The notes under the pieces were generated by a model. The model saw nothing but the letters and a program-made list of their open reading frames with translations. It was not told the origin of the DNA and made no database searches. The translations under genes were made by a program, and so were the position numbers. A stretch of DNA of 33,829 bases from SUG1106 sp964651095 (lineage in GTDB: Bacteria; Bacillota; Clostridia; Peptostreptococcales; Anaerovoracaceae), in assembly GCA_964651095.1 (NCBI GenBank), contig CAZYWO010000009.1:1-33829 (forward strand), in the 5' to 3' direction. Each line of letters opens with the position of its first letter. Position 1 is the stretch's first letter. Positions 23,226 through 31,434 of the stretch are shown piece after piece.

Positions 23226-23299
23226 TAATTACAATTATCTCTAATTACAATTGTATCTAATTGCAATTACCTTTAGTTACCATTATCTTTAGTTACCAT
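23226..23299. repeat. tandem 16-bp repeats
   Basis: Four consecutive 16-base units occupy 23226-23241 (TAATTACAATTATCTC), 23242-23257 (TAATTACAATTGTATC), 23258-23273 (TAATTGCAATTACCTT) and 23274-23289 (TAGTTACCATTATCTT), followed by a partial fifth. I see no gene between 22979 and 23465 other than these elements. Confidence 0.8.
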
Positions 23300-23382
23300 C
23301 GCGGCAGCCATGGCTTACTTATTTTCCGGAGCCTCATACAAACCTAACGTGTCCTGCATTATAGAAAATATAAATATATATA

Positions 23383-23435
23383 TTGACAAGGAAAGTTGTC
23401 AATGATATACTACAGTTGACAAGAAAAGTTGTCAA
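23383..23435 (+). promoter_or_regulatory. promoter with two identical-arm operators
   Basis: TTGACA (23383-23388) and TATACT (23406-23411) are 17 bases apart. TTGACAA-N6-TTGTCAA occurs twice, at 23383-23402 over the -35 and spacer and at 23416-23435 over the start point. The copies are 33 bases apart, about three helical turns, on the same face. The next gene encodes a small XRE repressor, so autoregulation is likely. Confidence 0.75.
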
Positions 23436-23465
23436 ATTTTTCTGGGGGGGGGGTGTCAGATGTAA

Positions 23466-23684
23466 ATGCCACTATACAATAAATTAAAAGAGTACCGAGC
23501 GCAGATCGGCGTGAATCAGACTGAAATGGGACGTCTGGCAGGTGTATCAAGGCAGACTATAAGCCAGATTGAGAGAGGAGATTATTCCCCGTCAGTATCT
23601 TTGGCGCTAAAAATTGCAAGAATCTGCAATGTACAAGTTGAAGATATATTTTATTACGAGGAGGAAAGTAATGAGCAAAATTAG
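23466..23684 (+). CDS. small XRE-family transcriptional regulator
   Basis: This 72-residue protein is almost entirely one Cro/C1 helix-turn-helix (VNQTEMGRLAGVSRQTISQI, then ERGDYSPSVSLALKIA) with a short acidic tail. Proteins of this size and type commonly repress their own operon. The two TTGACAA-N6-TTGTCAA sites upstream are its probable operators. Initiation is odd: the leader has ten Gs (23444-23453) instead of a clean AGGAGG, and an ATG-TAA start-stop pair directly precedes the real ATG at 23466. The gene overlaps the next by 14 bases, whose own GAGGAGG site lies inside its last codons. Confidence 0.88.
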   Translation: MPLYNKLKEYRAQIGVNQTEMGRLAGVSRQTISQIERGDYSPSVSLALKIARICNVQVEDIFYYEEESNEQN

Positions 23685-24561
23685 CGACATGGGACAAACG
23701 GTTGAACCAATGAATAAGGAACTTGAGATGATAGAAAGAGACAAACTGACAATCGCAGAACAAAATAAAGACAAAGAAAACAAAGCAGAAAACAAGAAAG
23801 CCCTCAAAGTGTTTATCCCCATTATAATTGGAGCCGGTCTTGTGGGAGGAGTTTTGGGCTTTTTAGTCGTGTTTATAGGGAAAGAAGGATTCACTTTTGA
23901 CGTAGAGTCATTTTGCAGGGACATAATAATACGCATAAGCCCTTGGGGCGTGATTTTATGCGGCATTGCAGGAAACATATTAACTGCTGTGTTTTACAAA
24001 AAATCAGTTAAACACTATAAATCAGCGCTGAATAACGCAGAAGAAGGCGAGCGGGATGAAAGAGAAATGCAGATAATTGACGCAAATATCTCCAATGGAA
24101 TGATGACACAGAGTGTAAGCATGATTATCCAGTTTATGTTTTTCGGGCTGGTCGTAGTAAATCTGGACCTGTATGTAGAACTGGTGGAAGCATGGATAAT
24201 GGTGGTTATTGTATTGTTCATGGTTTTCTGTTTTATGGAAATTAAGTATCAGCAAAAGATGGTCGACATGGAAAAAATACTTAATCCGTCAAAAGTTGGC
24301 AGCGTATATGATACTAAATTTGTAAAAAAATGGGAAGACAGTTGTGATGAAATGGAGAAGATATTGATTTATAAGTCGGCATATAAGGCGTACCGTGCAT
24401 GTAATATAGCCTGCATTATACTCTGGGCTGTGTTTGCAATTCTTGGAATGGCATTTAATGTGGGATTTCTTCCTATTATAGCAGTTTCAGCAATATGGCT
24501 TACGGCAACCATGACATACATGTTAGAAGCACGTAAACTTGAGACAAATAAACTAAATTGA
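23671..24561 (+). CDS. DUF3169-like membrane protein
   Basis: This 296-residue protein starts at an ATG behind GAGGAGG. It has a charged, Lys/Glu-rich cytoplasmic N-terminus (residues 1-45) and then about six hydrophobic segments in pairs (FIPIIIGAGLVGGVLGFLVVF, the ISPWGVILCGIAGN region, two near 165-195, two near 250-285). The pairing of a 70-residue XRE repressor with a protein of this layout matches DUF3169 operons as I recall them. Its function is not known. The ABC-2 exporter genes follow after about 100 bases, so it may be a sensor or accessory part of that efflux unit. The family name is moderately sure. Confidence 0.65.
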   Translation: MSKISDMGQTVEPMNKELEMIERDKLTIAEQNKDKENKAENKKALKVFIPIIIGAGLVGGVLGFLVVFIGKEGFTFDVESFCRDIIIRISPWGVILCGIAGNILTAVFYKKSVKHYKSALNNAEEGERDEREMQIIDANISNGMMTQSVSMIIQFMFFGLVVVNLDLYVELVEAWIMVVIVLFMVFCFMEIKYQQKMVDMEKILNPSKVGSVYDTKFVKKWEDSCDEMEKILIYKSAYKAYRACNIACIILWAVFAILGMAFNVGFLPIIAVSAIWLTATMTYMLEARKLETNKLN

Positions 24562-24659
24562 TTCAGGCGGAATGGATCGTCTTAAATACAAACCCTAATA
24601 GGATGAGTTAAGGCGGTTCAAATAAATTTTTCAATCATAGACAGAAAAGAGGTTATGAA

Positions 24660-25670
24660 ATGGGTTTAGAAGTAAAAAATCTTTGTAAAAAGTACGGAGA
24701 AAAGGTTGTAGTAGATAACTTGAGTTTTACTATGAGGGAACCGGGGGTTTACGCTCTTCTGGGTACCAACGGGGCAGGGAAAACCACGTCGATTAGGATG
24801 ATGCTGGGTATGCTGGCAAAAGACGGCGGAGAGGTTTTGTGGAACGGCAAACCCCTGAGCATAGATAGCTGCAATGTGGGCTACCTTGCTGAAGAAAGAG
24901 GGCTTTATTCCAAGTATCCGCTGATGGATCAACTTATATATTTTGCCGGTCTCAGAGGCGTATCCAAGGAAGATGCCAAGGAGAGAATTGCCTACTGGGC
25001 GAAAAAATTGGATGCTGAAGAATACCTTTATCCCGAAAAGATGATGTTATTGGAAGAAGCAGCTCAAGAAGCGCCGACCATTGGAAAGAGTATAAAACAG
25101 TCAAGAATAACCAAACCGCAGCGTAAAAAACGCCAGAAACCAAAACTGGCGGATCAGCTCAGCAAGGGAAATCAGCAGAAGATACAGTTTATGATAGCTT
25201 TGATTTCAGACCCGGAGCTTCTGATACTTGATGAGCCGCTATCAGGTCTTGACCCTGTAAATACTGACCTTTTTAAAGGGATACTCAGAGAAGAAATTGC
25301 CAAGGGAAAGTATCTGATCATGTCCAGCCATCAGATGGCTACGGTGGAGGAGTTTTGCACAGACATTACTATCTTGGATCGTTCAAAACCGGTATTACAG
25401 GGAAATCTAAACGAAATAAAGAAAAGCTATGGCAGAGTTAATCTACATCTTAAAACGGAACAAGACGCCGGCGGTTATATAGAAAATGCAGGCGCTCAGA
25501 TAATTACAGAAAAGGAAAATGAATATCAGATAAAGGTTTCCGGAGAAACTCAAGCCAACAGGCTGCTCATGGACTTGATAGAGGCTGGGATTACGGTAAT
25601 AACCTTTGATTTGAGAGAACCTAGCCTACACGAAATCTTTGTAGAAAAAGTGGGTGATGTTCATGAATAG
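24660..25670 (+). CDS. ABC-2 exporter ATPase (NatA/YhaQ-like) with unusual insert
   Basis: This 336-residue ATPase powers the two permeases encoded next. Walker A is GTNGAGKT (35-42), the signature is LSKGNQQ (167-173), Walker B is LLILDEP near 188-194, and the switch His is in MSSHQM. The LSKGNQQK signature and C-terminal domain (about 235-336) are those of Na+/antibiotic efflux ATPases of the NatA group. Between the helical domain and the signature, residues about 123-166 form a basic, Pro/Gln/Lys-rich insert (RITKPQRKKRQKPKL) that ordinary relatives lack. GAGG lies about seven bases before the ATG. The stop overlaps the next gene's start. Confidence 0.92.
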   Translation: MGLEVKNLCKKYGEKVVVDNLSFTMREPGVYALLGTNGAGKTTSIRMMLGMLAKDGGEVLWNGKPLSIDSCNVGYLAEERGLYSKYPLMDQLIYFAGLRGVSKEDAKERIAYWAKKLDAEEYLYPEKMMLLEEAAQEAPTIGKSIKQSRITKPQRKKRQKPKLADQLSKGNQQKIQFMIALISDPELLILDEPLSGLDPVNTDLFKGILREEIAKGKYLIMSSHQMATVEEFCTDITILDRSKPVLQGNLNEIKKSYGRVNLHLKTEQDAGGYIENAGAQIITEKENEYQIKVSGETQANRLLMDLIEAGITVITFDLREPSLHEIFVEKVGDVHE

Positions 25671-26679
25671 AAAAAACAGAAAATCTTCAGGGGTGAGGAA
25701 GGTCTTCAGCTTTACCCTGATACAAATGCTTCGAAGCAAGAGCAATGTCATTACTATGACAATTTTAGTTCTGGTGTTCGCATTAGCTGTGCCTGTAGCA
25801 TCTTTCTTCTTGGGAGGAGACAGCGCTACCAAGGTAGGCGGCCTGTCGGAAATATACACTTATGTGGATACTGTGGAAAATTATATAGCAAACGGACCTG
25901 ATGATTTTGATACTCGCTATGCAATCCAGTATGGATATTCTATTATACTTTTAATGATTTGCGTATTTTCGGCATCATTTATAGTCAGAGCTATAGTGGA
26001 GGAAAAATCATCTAAGCTGGTGGAGACGCTCATGGTAAGCATTAAATCAGATGCGATGATCTTTGGAAAGATTTTGGCAGTTATGACGTACATGCTGATT
26101 TTGGTGACAGTCTTGGCAGGAACATTTGGAATATCATATGCTATTACGGGAATTTTCAGAGATGTATCGTTTATAGGCGATGTCCTTCAAGGATTGGGAA
26201 TATCCGTAAGCCTTTTGAATTTAGGGCCTGAACTGATATTGGTTCTTTTGATTTCACTGATACTTGCCTTCCTGATTTTTTCTCAAATATCTGCATTGGC
26301 AGGAGCAGGCTGTTCAACCATGGAAGACGTGGAAGGAGCCAACATGGCGGGCATGTTGGTAATACTGGCAGGATACATGATTTCAATGTTCACCATGCCG
26401 GTAGGAGGGCATGCCATAACTATATTCACATCGCTGTGTCCTGCTGTTTCAGCCTTTTCTGCGCCTATATATTTCCTTATGGGCGACATAGGATGGGGCA
26501 TATTGCTTGCGTCATGGGCAGTCCAGATTGTCTTTATAATGGCGCTAAGAAAGCTTTCGGGAAAGGTTTACGATCGACTTATCATATATAAAGGAAAACG
26601 CCTTGGAATAGGGGAAATTTTTGCGATGGCTACAGGCAGTCAAAAAGGCGGCAGAAGAACCGGAAAGGGGGAAAATTAA
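25663..26679 (+). CDS. ABC-2 type permease (first)
   Basis: This 338-residue membrane protein has one N-terminal span (residues 25-45), an extracellular segment, and five or six spans from about 90 onward. It resembles NatB/YhaP-type permeases, including the conserved IVEEKSSKLVETLMVSIKSDAMIFGKIL stretch (coupling region to the ATPase) near residues 105-135. I chose the ATG at 25663, seven bases after GTGGGTG; GTG 25654 and ATG 25657 are alternatives. It overlaps the ATPase stop by eight bases. Together with the ATPase and the second permease it forms an export complex of unknown substrate. Confidence 0.88.
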   Translation: MNRKNRKSSGVRKVFSFTLIQMLRSKSNVITMTILVLVFALAVPVASFFLGGDSATKVGGLSEIYTYVDTVENYIANGPDDFDTRYAIQYGYSIILLMICVFSASFIVRAIVEEKSSKLVETLMVSIKSDAMIFGKILAVMTYMLILVTVLAGTFGISYAITGIFRDVSFIGDVLQGLGISVSLLNLGPELILVLLISLILAFLIFSQISALAGAGCSTMEDVEGANMAGMLVILAGYMISMFTMPVGGHAITIFTSLCPAVSAFSAPIYFLMGDIGWGILLASWAVQIVFIMALRKLSGKVYDRLIIYKGKRLGIGEIFAMATGSQKGGRRTGKGEN

Positions 26680-28092
26680 ATGAGACAACACTTCAGGGGA
26701 CTTGGAAAGATTTTTTCGTTTACCTTCTTTCAACATGTAAAGTCAAAAGGATATAAAAGCACGACTATTGTAATAGCGCTGCTTTGCCTTATCGTTCCGA
26801 TTCTCATAATGGCGGGCGGCGAGATTTTTTCGGACAATAATACGCCTGAACCGATATCGGAACCTGATGCAGTGGAGATAGCGCCATCAGAAGATGACGG
26901 CAGCTTCCGGGAAGAAAAGGGGTATGACATAGATGCAGACATAAATAGTATAACGGAACTTATGCTGGTGGACAGAAGCAGCGACGGACTGAAAAGTTTA
27001 TTGGGGTTTGGGGATTACCTCAAAGATGAGACAGGCATATCTGTCGAGACGATAGATTTTGGAAGCGACTTTGAATCAGCCGTAGCTGCGGCAGAAGGCA
27101 GAAACGATGTACTGCTTATTGTGGCAGACCAGGTGGGAAATGACTATGAAATTAATGTATTGACGCCCGTGTCAACATCATATATGTATGAAGCCGCAGA
27201 AAATTACCGAATATTGTTAGACGAATATTCGGTGATCATGAAAACTAAGCTCAACCAAGAAACCGGCAAAACATCAGTTAATGGCGACGATGCAGTTCAG
27301 GAGGATGAAGCGGGCGAAGCTAAAGAAGTTGTTACCATGATTGTTGCCTTCCTCAACATAATGGTACTTTATTTCTTCGTGCTGATTTATGGTCAAGGGG
27401 TTGCTACAAGCGTAGTAATGGAAAAAAGCTCTAAACTGATGGAAGTATTTCTTATTTCAGTTAAACCGGCAGCAATGATAATGGGGAAACTTCTTGCAAC
27501 GGCTCTTTCAGGAATATTGCAACTATTTAGCTGGATTGTTTCTCTTATATTAGGGCTTATGCTTGGCGGCGCAGCCGTGCGTATGCTCAATCCGGAAGCC
27601 GGAAATGTGCTTAAAGACATTTTCGATCTGATCAATATGCTGACAGACGGCATGTTTTCCCCAGGAGGCGTAATTGTAGCTGCTTTCATGGCGTTTTCCG
27701 GTATTCTTCTTTACTGCTCCCTTGCAGGAATAGGAGGTTCCCTTGCCAGCAAGCAGGAGGACTTATCGTCGGCTAATTTGGCTTTTACGATGATAATTCT
27801 AATCAGCTTTTTTGCGGTGCTTTACGGAGGCGGAGTCCCGGGAATAGGAACAGAAATCTGGTGGATCAAAGCTACAATGGATTGGATACCTTTTACGGCG
27901 GTGCTTATAACTCCGGCTAAAATACTTCTAGGTACAGTATCTGTAGCTAAAGGATTGGCTTCCTTAGCGATAGTCCTTGTGACTACAGTCTTGCTCACTG
28001 TGTTGGCAGGAAAGATTTACAAATCAATGGTTCTTTACAGAGGTAAGGTACTTTCACCTAGAGCCATTATAAAAATGGTTCGTGAAAGGTAA
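26680..28092 (+). CDS. ABC-2 type permease (second)
   Basis: This 470-residue permease is related to the preceding one: VVMEKSSKLMEVFLISVKPAAMIMGKLL corresponds to the coupling stretch there. It differs in a long extracytoplasmic domain between the first span (about 28-48) and the second (about 215), roughly 165 mainly acidic residues. NatB-type permeases carry such a loop. AAAGGGGG precedes the ATG, which directly abuts the previous stop. Two unequal permeases per ATPase suggest a heterodimeric channel. The operon ends with a terminator at 28127. Confidence 0.88.
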   Translation: MRQHFRGLGKIFSFTFFQHVKSKGYKSTTIVIALLCLIVPILIMAGGEIFSDNNTPEPISEPDAVEIAPSEDDGSFREEKGYDIDADINSITELMLVDRSSDGLKSLLGFGDYLKDETGISVETIDFGSDFESAVAAAEGRNDVLLIVADQVGNDYEINVLTPVSTSYMYEAAENYRILLDEYSVIMKTKLNQETGKTSVNGDDAVQEDEAGEAKEVVTMIVAFLNIMVLYFFVLIYGQGVATSVVMEKSSKLMEVFLISVKPAAMIMGKLLATALSGILQLFSWIVSLILGLMLGGAAVRMLNPEAGNVLKDIFDLINMLTDGMFSPGGVIVAAFMAFSGILLYCSLAGIGGSLASKQEDLSSANLAFTMIILISFFAVLYGGGVPGIGTEIWWIKATMDWIPFTAVLITPAKILLGTVSVAKGLASLAIVLVTTVLLTVLAGKIYKSMVLYRGKVLSPRAIIKMVRER

Positions 28093-28097
28093 ACATG

Positions 28098-28154
28098 TTT
28101 TCAACTTTTGAGTTTTATGGTAGAATAAAGGCAAGCGCTAATGCTTGCCTTTTT
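28098..28154 (+). terminator. exporter operon terminator, with a possible promoter beside it
   Basis: AAAGGCAAGC (28127-28136) pairs with GCTTGCCTTT (28143-28152), followed by Ts. Directly before it, TTTTCA (28098-28103) and TAGAAT (28121-28126) are 17 apart and could start the FHA-SEDS transcript within the hairpin. The terminator is secure, the promoter weak. Confidence 0.75.
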
Positions 28155-28205
28155 GCTTGTAAGTAAAGGAGGCATACCTAAAGGGGAAAAGAGGAGATTT
28201 TAATT

Positions 28206-29948
28206 GTGGAAATAACTTTGACAGTAATATTTACAGGGATTGTCAGGTGGGTATTCGTAGCTTTGGCAGTATATATTCTTACGCGATGTATAGTATCCTT
28301 GGTGCGTACAAATAACCCGGCAGAGGTTTGGGCGTATATGAAGATGACGACGTACGCCTCATGCGAAGATGGACTTTTAAGACAAACCGAGGAGATCAGC
28401 GTGCCTATAACTCACTGGGAAAACGTAATCGGCAGAGAAAAAAGCTGCGACATACAGGTAGACGACCGGACACTTTCCAGAAATCACGGCGTTCTCATGA
28501 GAAACAGCCAAGGTGAGTGGACATACAGGGATTTAGGTTCTAAGAACGGCACTTACCTTGAAGATATTGAAATAAGTAAAGAGGGGGAGATGGGGCCTCC
28601 GATTAAACTGGAATACGGTGATACTTTAAGGGCGGGACTTACTGAATTTACTCTGCTTCCAATAAGCTTGGAGGAAAAAAACAATAATCTGGCTATGAGA
28701 AGGTCTGATACCAAATTAATGTGGGCAGGTCCTATTTTGGCAGCGATCACCCTTTTTCAGATTTTGACTATTTTCCAGTTATGGATCGCTCTGGGACCGG
28801 ATTATCTTGATAAGGTTGTGATATCTATAGGCGGTTTGGCAGCTCTTATGTGGATTTATATAGGGGCGCTTAGGGCGGCGGGCAGAACAGGTTTTGAAAT
28901 GGAATGTATTGGGTTTTTCCTGTCAACTTTAAGTCTTGCAGTGGTAGCAAGTTCATCGCCTGATAAGATGATAAAGCAGTTCATCGCTATAGTTCTTGGA
29001 GTCATAATAATGTTTGCCATGTGCGTTTTCCTAAGGAATCTGGAATTTTCCAAAGGCTTGAGATGGGCGCTGATGGCTGCTGCTGCCATACTTCTTATAG
29101 CCAATTTGGCTTTTGGATTTGTAGGGTTCGGAGCGAAAAACTGGATTGAGATAGGAGGGTTTACCTTCCAGCCGTCGGAACTGGTTAAAGTCGCTTTCGT
29201 ATGGATTGGCGCGGCCACTCTTGATGAACTTTTTCAGAAAAAGAATCTTTGGATATTTGTAGGATTTTCAGCGTTTTGTTTCGGATGCCTTGGTATTATG
29301 GGCGACTTTGGAACAGCGATAATATTTTTTGTGACTTTTTTGATAATATCTTTTCTTAGAAGCGGGGATATTTCCAAACTGGTGCTTATCGTAGGTGTTG
29401 CGGCTGCCGGAGGATTTATGATCCTGAGATTTAAACCTTATGTGGCGCAACGCTTTGCTACGTGGGGTCATGCGTGGGATCCCGGCATTGTAGATGCGGC
29501 AGGGTATCAGCAGACAAGAACCATGAGCGCGGCTGCAAGCGGTGGATTGGTAGGAGTCGGCTCAGGAGAAGGCTGGCTTGAGCAGATACCGGCAGCGGAT
29601 ACCGACATGGTATTCGGTATGCTTATAGAAGAATGGGGACTTATTATTGCAGTCCTTGCAGTGCTTTCAATTGTAACGCTGGCTTTTTTCGCAGTCAGAT
29701 CTATAATGGCAGGTCGCTCTACATATTATACCATAGCAGCATGCGGCGCGATGTCCATGCTTGTTTTTCAGACTATGCTCAACGTAATGGGCTGCGTAGA
29801 TTTACTGCCTTTTACAGGGGTGACATTTCCGTTTGTATCAAATGGAGGAACAAGTATGATGGTATCGTGGGCTTTGCTTGCCTTTCTTAAATCGGCGGAT
29901 ACCCGTGAACAAGCCAGTTTAGCGGTGAAAGGAGGGGCAAAGCGATGA
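28206..29948 (+). CDS. FHA-domain fused SEDS (FtsW/RodA-family) glycosyltransferase
   Basis: This 580-residue protein starts at GTG, nine bases after GAGGAG. Residues 12-33 are a membrane span. Residues 72-135 are a forkhead-associated domain with its phospho-threonine-binding set (G76-R-E, S91-R-N-H94, N114-G-T). About ten spans of a SEDS protein follow: AKNWIEIGGFTFQPSELVK, GDFGTA, MSAAASGGLVGVGSGEG, AADTDMVFGMLIEEWG and TFPFVSNGGTSMMVSWALLA are clear FtsW/RodA signatures. It would polymerise lipid II glycan strands, with the FHA domain binding a phosphoprotein. The next gene, a PBP, overlaps by four bases. No Ser/Thr kinase is in the window. Which process it serves (elongation, division or sporulation) is open. 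Confidence 0.93.
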   Translation: MEITLTVIFTGIVRWVFVALAVYILTRCIVSLVRTNNPAEVWAYMKMTTYASCEDGLLRQTEEISVPITHWENVIGREKSCDIQVDDRTLSRNHGVLMRNSQGEWTYRDLGSKNGTYLEDIEISKEGEMGPPIKLEYGDTLRAGLTEFTLLPISLEEKNNNLAMRRSDTKLMWAGPILAAITLFQILTIFQLWIALGPDYLDKVVISIGGLAALMWIYIGALRAAGRTGFEMECIGFFLSTLSLAVVASSSPDKMIKQFIAIVLGVIIMFAMCVFLRNLEFSKGLRWALMAAAAILLIANLAFGFVGFGAKNWIEIGGFTFQPSELVKVAFVWIGAATLDELFQKKNLWIFVGFSAFCFGCLGIMGDFGTAIIFFVTFLIISFLRSGDISKLVLIVGVAAAGGFMILRFKPYVAQRFATWGHAWDPGIVDAAGYQQTRTMSAAASGGLVGVGSGEGWLEQIPAADTDMVFGMLIEEWGLIIAVLAVLSIVTLAFFAVRSIMAGRSTYYTIAACGAMSMLVFQTMLNVMGCVDLLPFTGVTFPFVSNGGTSMMVSWALLAFLKSADTREQASLAVKGGAKR

Positions 29949-31294
29949 AAAAACTGGAAGGCAGAGCTATTCTTTGTCTAACCTTGGCATTAGCTCTTGT
30001 TTTAGGGCTGTTTGCTTTCATATATAAGCTGGTAAAAAACGGAGATGACTGGGCGTCATTCTATGCTAACCAGCATATATATTCAGGCGGACAGTTGAGC
30101 GTAGGAGCAGTATATGACCGCAATGGATTGTGCCTTTTGGAAAACGATAAAGACGGAAGCCACTATGTGGATGATGCTGAACTTAGAAAAGCTACTCTCC
30201 ATGTAGTAGGAGATGTTGGATATAATATTACCACTGCGGCAAATAACGCTTTTAGAAGTAAAATGATAGGATATAACTTGGTAACAGGAACTAATGACCT
30301 TCTGTTTAGTTCTGATAGGAAGGTTACGTTAACTATAGATGCAGAATTAAACAAAGCGGCATATAATGCGCTGGCAGGACGTAATGGATTTGTAAGCGTG
30401 TATAACTGGAAAACGGGAGAAATTGTTTGTCTTGTAAGCATGCCTACTGTTGACCCATCCCAGAAGGTTGAAAGCAGCAGCGTGCAGTCGGGGACTTATA
30501 TTAATAAAGTTCTTTCGGCAACCTATACGCCGGGCTCCACTTTTAAGCTGGTGACTACGGCAGCGGCTATAGAAAATATTGACGGAATAGATGAATGGTC
30601 CTTTGAATGCACGGGAAGTTATACGATAGGTTCTGATAAGATAACATGTTCCCATTCACACGGAAAGGTGGACTTGTACAGCGCCTTGGCAAAATCCTGC
30701 AACTGCGCTTACGCCTATCTGACGGTGGAGCTTGGGGCTGATATGATGAACCGATACGTGGATGAGCTGGGGCTTACTTCTCAATATAATATAGATGGCA
30801 TTAAGACAGCACAAGGAAATTTTAATTTCGATACTTACGATATAAACTTGGGCTGGGCAGGAGTAGGTCAATTTGAGGATCAGATAAATCCTCTTTCCAT
30901 GATGGTATATATGGGCGCCATTGCAGGAGGCGGAAGCGCTGCCGAGCCCCATTTGATTAAAGAGGGCAACGGCATATTGGGTTCAATTAATATTTTTGGC
31001 AAAGACACAGTAAATCTGCTGTCTGAAGATACTGCCAACCAGCTAAAAGACATGATGAGGAATAATGTTGAGGTCACTTATGGCGACGGCAATTATCCCG
31101 GACTTGAACTTCATGCCAAGTCGGGAACAGCAGAAAATGGCGGCGGCAAAACGCCAAATAGCTGGTTCTGCGGTTTTTCCGGCGATTATGCGTTTATAGT
31201 TTGCGTTGAAAATGGAGGTTCAGGAGCCGCTGTAGCCGGACCTGTGGCAAATAAGGTGCTTCAGGCGGTTAATACCAGATTGGTACAGCAGTAA
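29945..31294 (+). CDS. class B penicillin-binding protein (transpeptidase)
   Basis: This 449-residue protein has an N-terminal membrane anchor (8-30) and an extracytoplasmic transpeptidase domain. The three active-site motifs are S198-T-F-K201 in TPGSTFKLV, S251-C-N253, and K392-S-G394 in HAKSGTAE. It is short for its class, with a small N-terminal region (about 45-125), like actinobacterial PbpA. The start overlaps the SEDS stop as ATGA, so the pair is made in equal amounts. They should act as a glycosyltransferase-transpeptidase unit in peptidoglycan synthesis. A bidirectional terminator follows. Confidence 0.94.
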   Translation: MKKLEGRAILCLTLALALVLGLFAFIYKLVKNGDDWASFYANQHIYSGGQLSVGAVYDRNGLCLLENDKDGSHYVDDAELRKATLHVVGDVGYNITTAANNAFRSKMIGYNLVTGTNDLLFSSDRKVTLTIDAELNKAAYNALAGRNGFVSVYNWKTGEIVCLVSMPTVDPSQKVESSSVQSGTYINKVLSATYTPGSTFKLVTTAAAIENIDGIDEWSFECTGSYTIGSDKITCSHSHGKVDLYSALAKSCNCAYAYLTVELGADMMNRYVDELGLTSQYNIDGIKTAQGNFNFDTYDINLGWAGVGQFEDQINPLSMMVYMGAIAGGGSAAEPHLIKEGNGILGSINIFGKDTVNLLSEDTANQLKDMMRNNVEVTYGDGNYPGLELHAKSGTAENGGGKTPNSWFCGFSGDYAFIVCVENGGSGAAVAGPVANKVLQAVNTRLVQQ

Positions 31295-31352
31295 CAACAA
31301 TATTGACAATGATAAAACTTAACATTAATTAAAGAGATAAAACGACAGAACG

Positions 31353-31392
31353 AAAATCCCCGCCAAAGCTAATGCATTGACGGGGATTTTTT
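31353..31392. terminator. bidirectional terminator
   Basis: AAAATCCCCG (31353-31362) pairs with CGGGGATTTT (31381-31390) around an 18-base loop, with A and T tracts on the two sides. It lies between the PBP gene (plus) and the anti-sigma-like gene (minus). Confidence 0.85.
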
Positions 31393-31434
31393 GGATATTT
31401 AAGATTAATAAAATGAAAAATGCTTAGATAAAAC

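Noticed and set aside
23226..23299. possible CRISPR or plasmid iteron/origin
   Set aside because: The 16-base units are contiguous, few and diverged, and no replication initiator or cas gene lies nearby.
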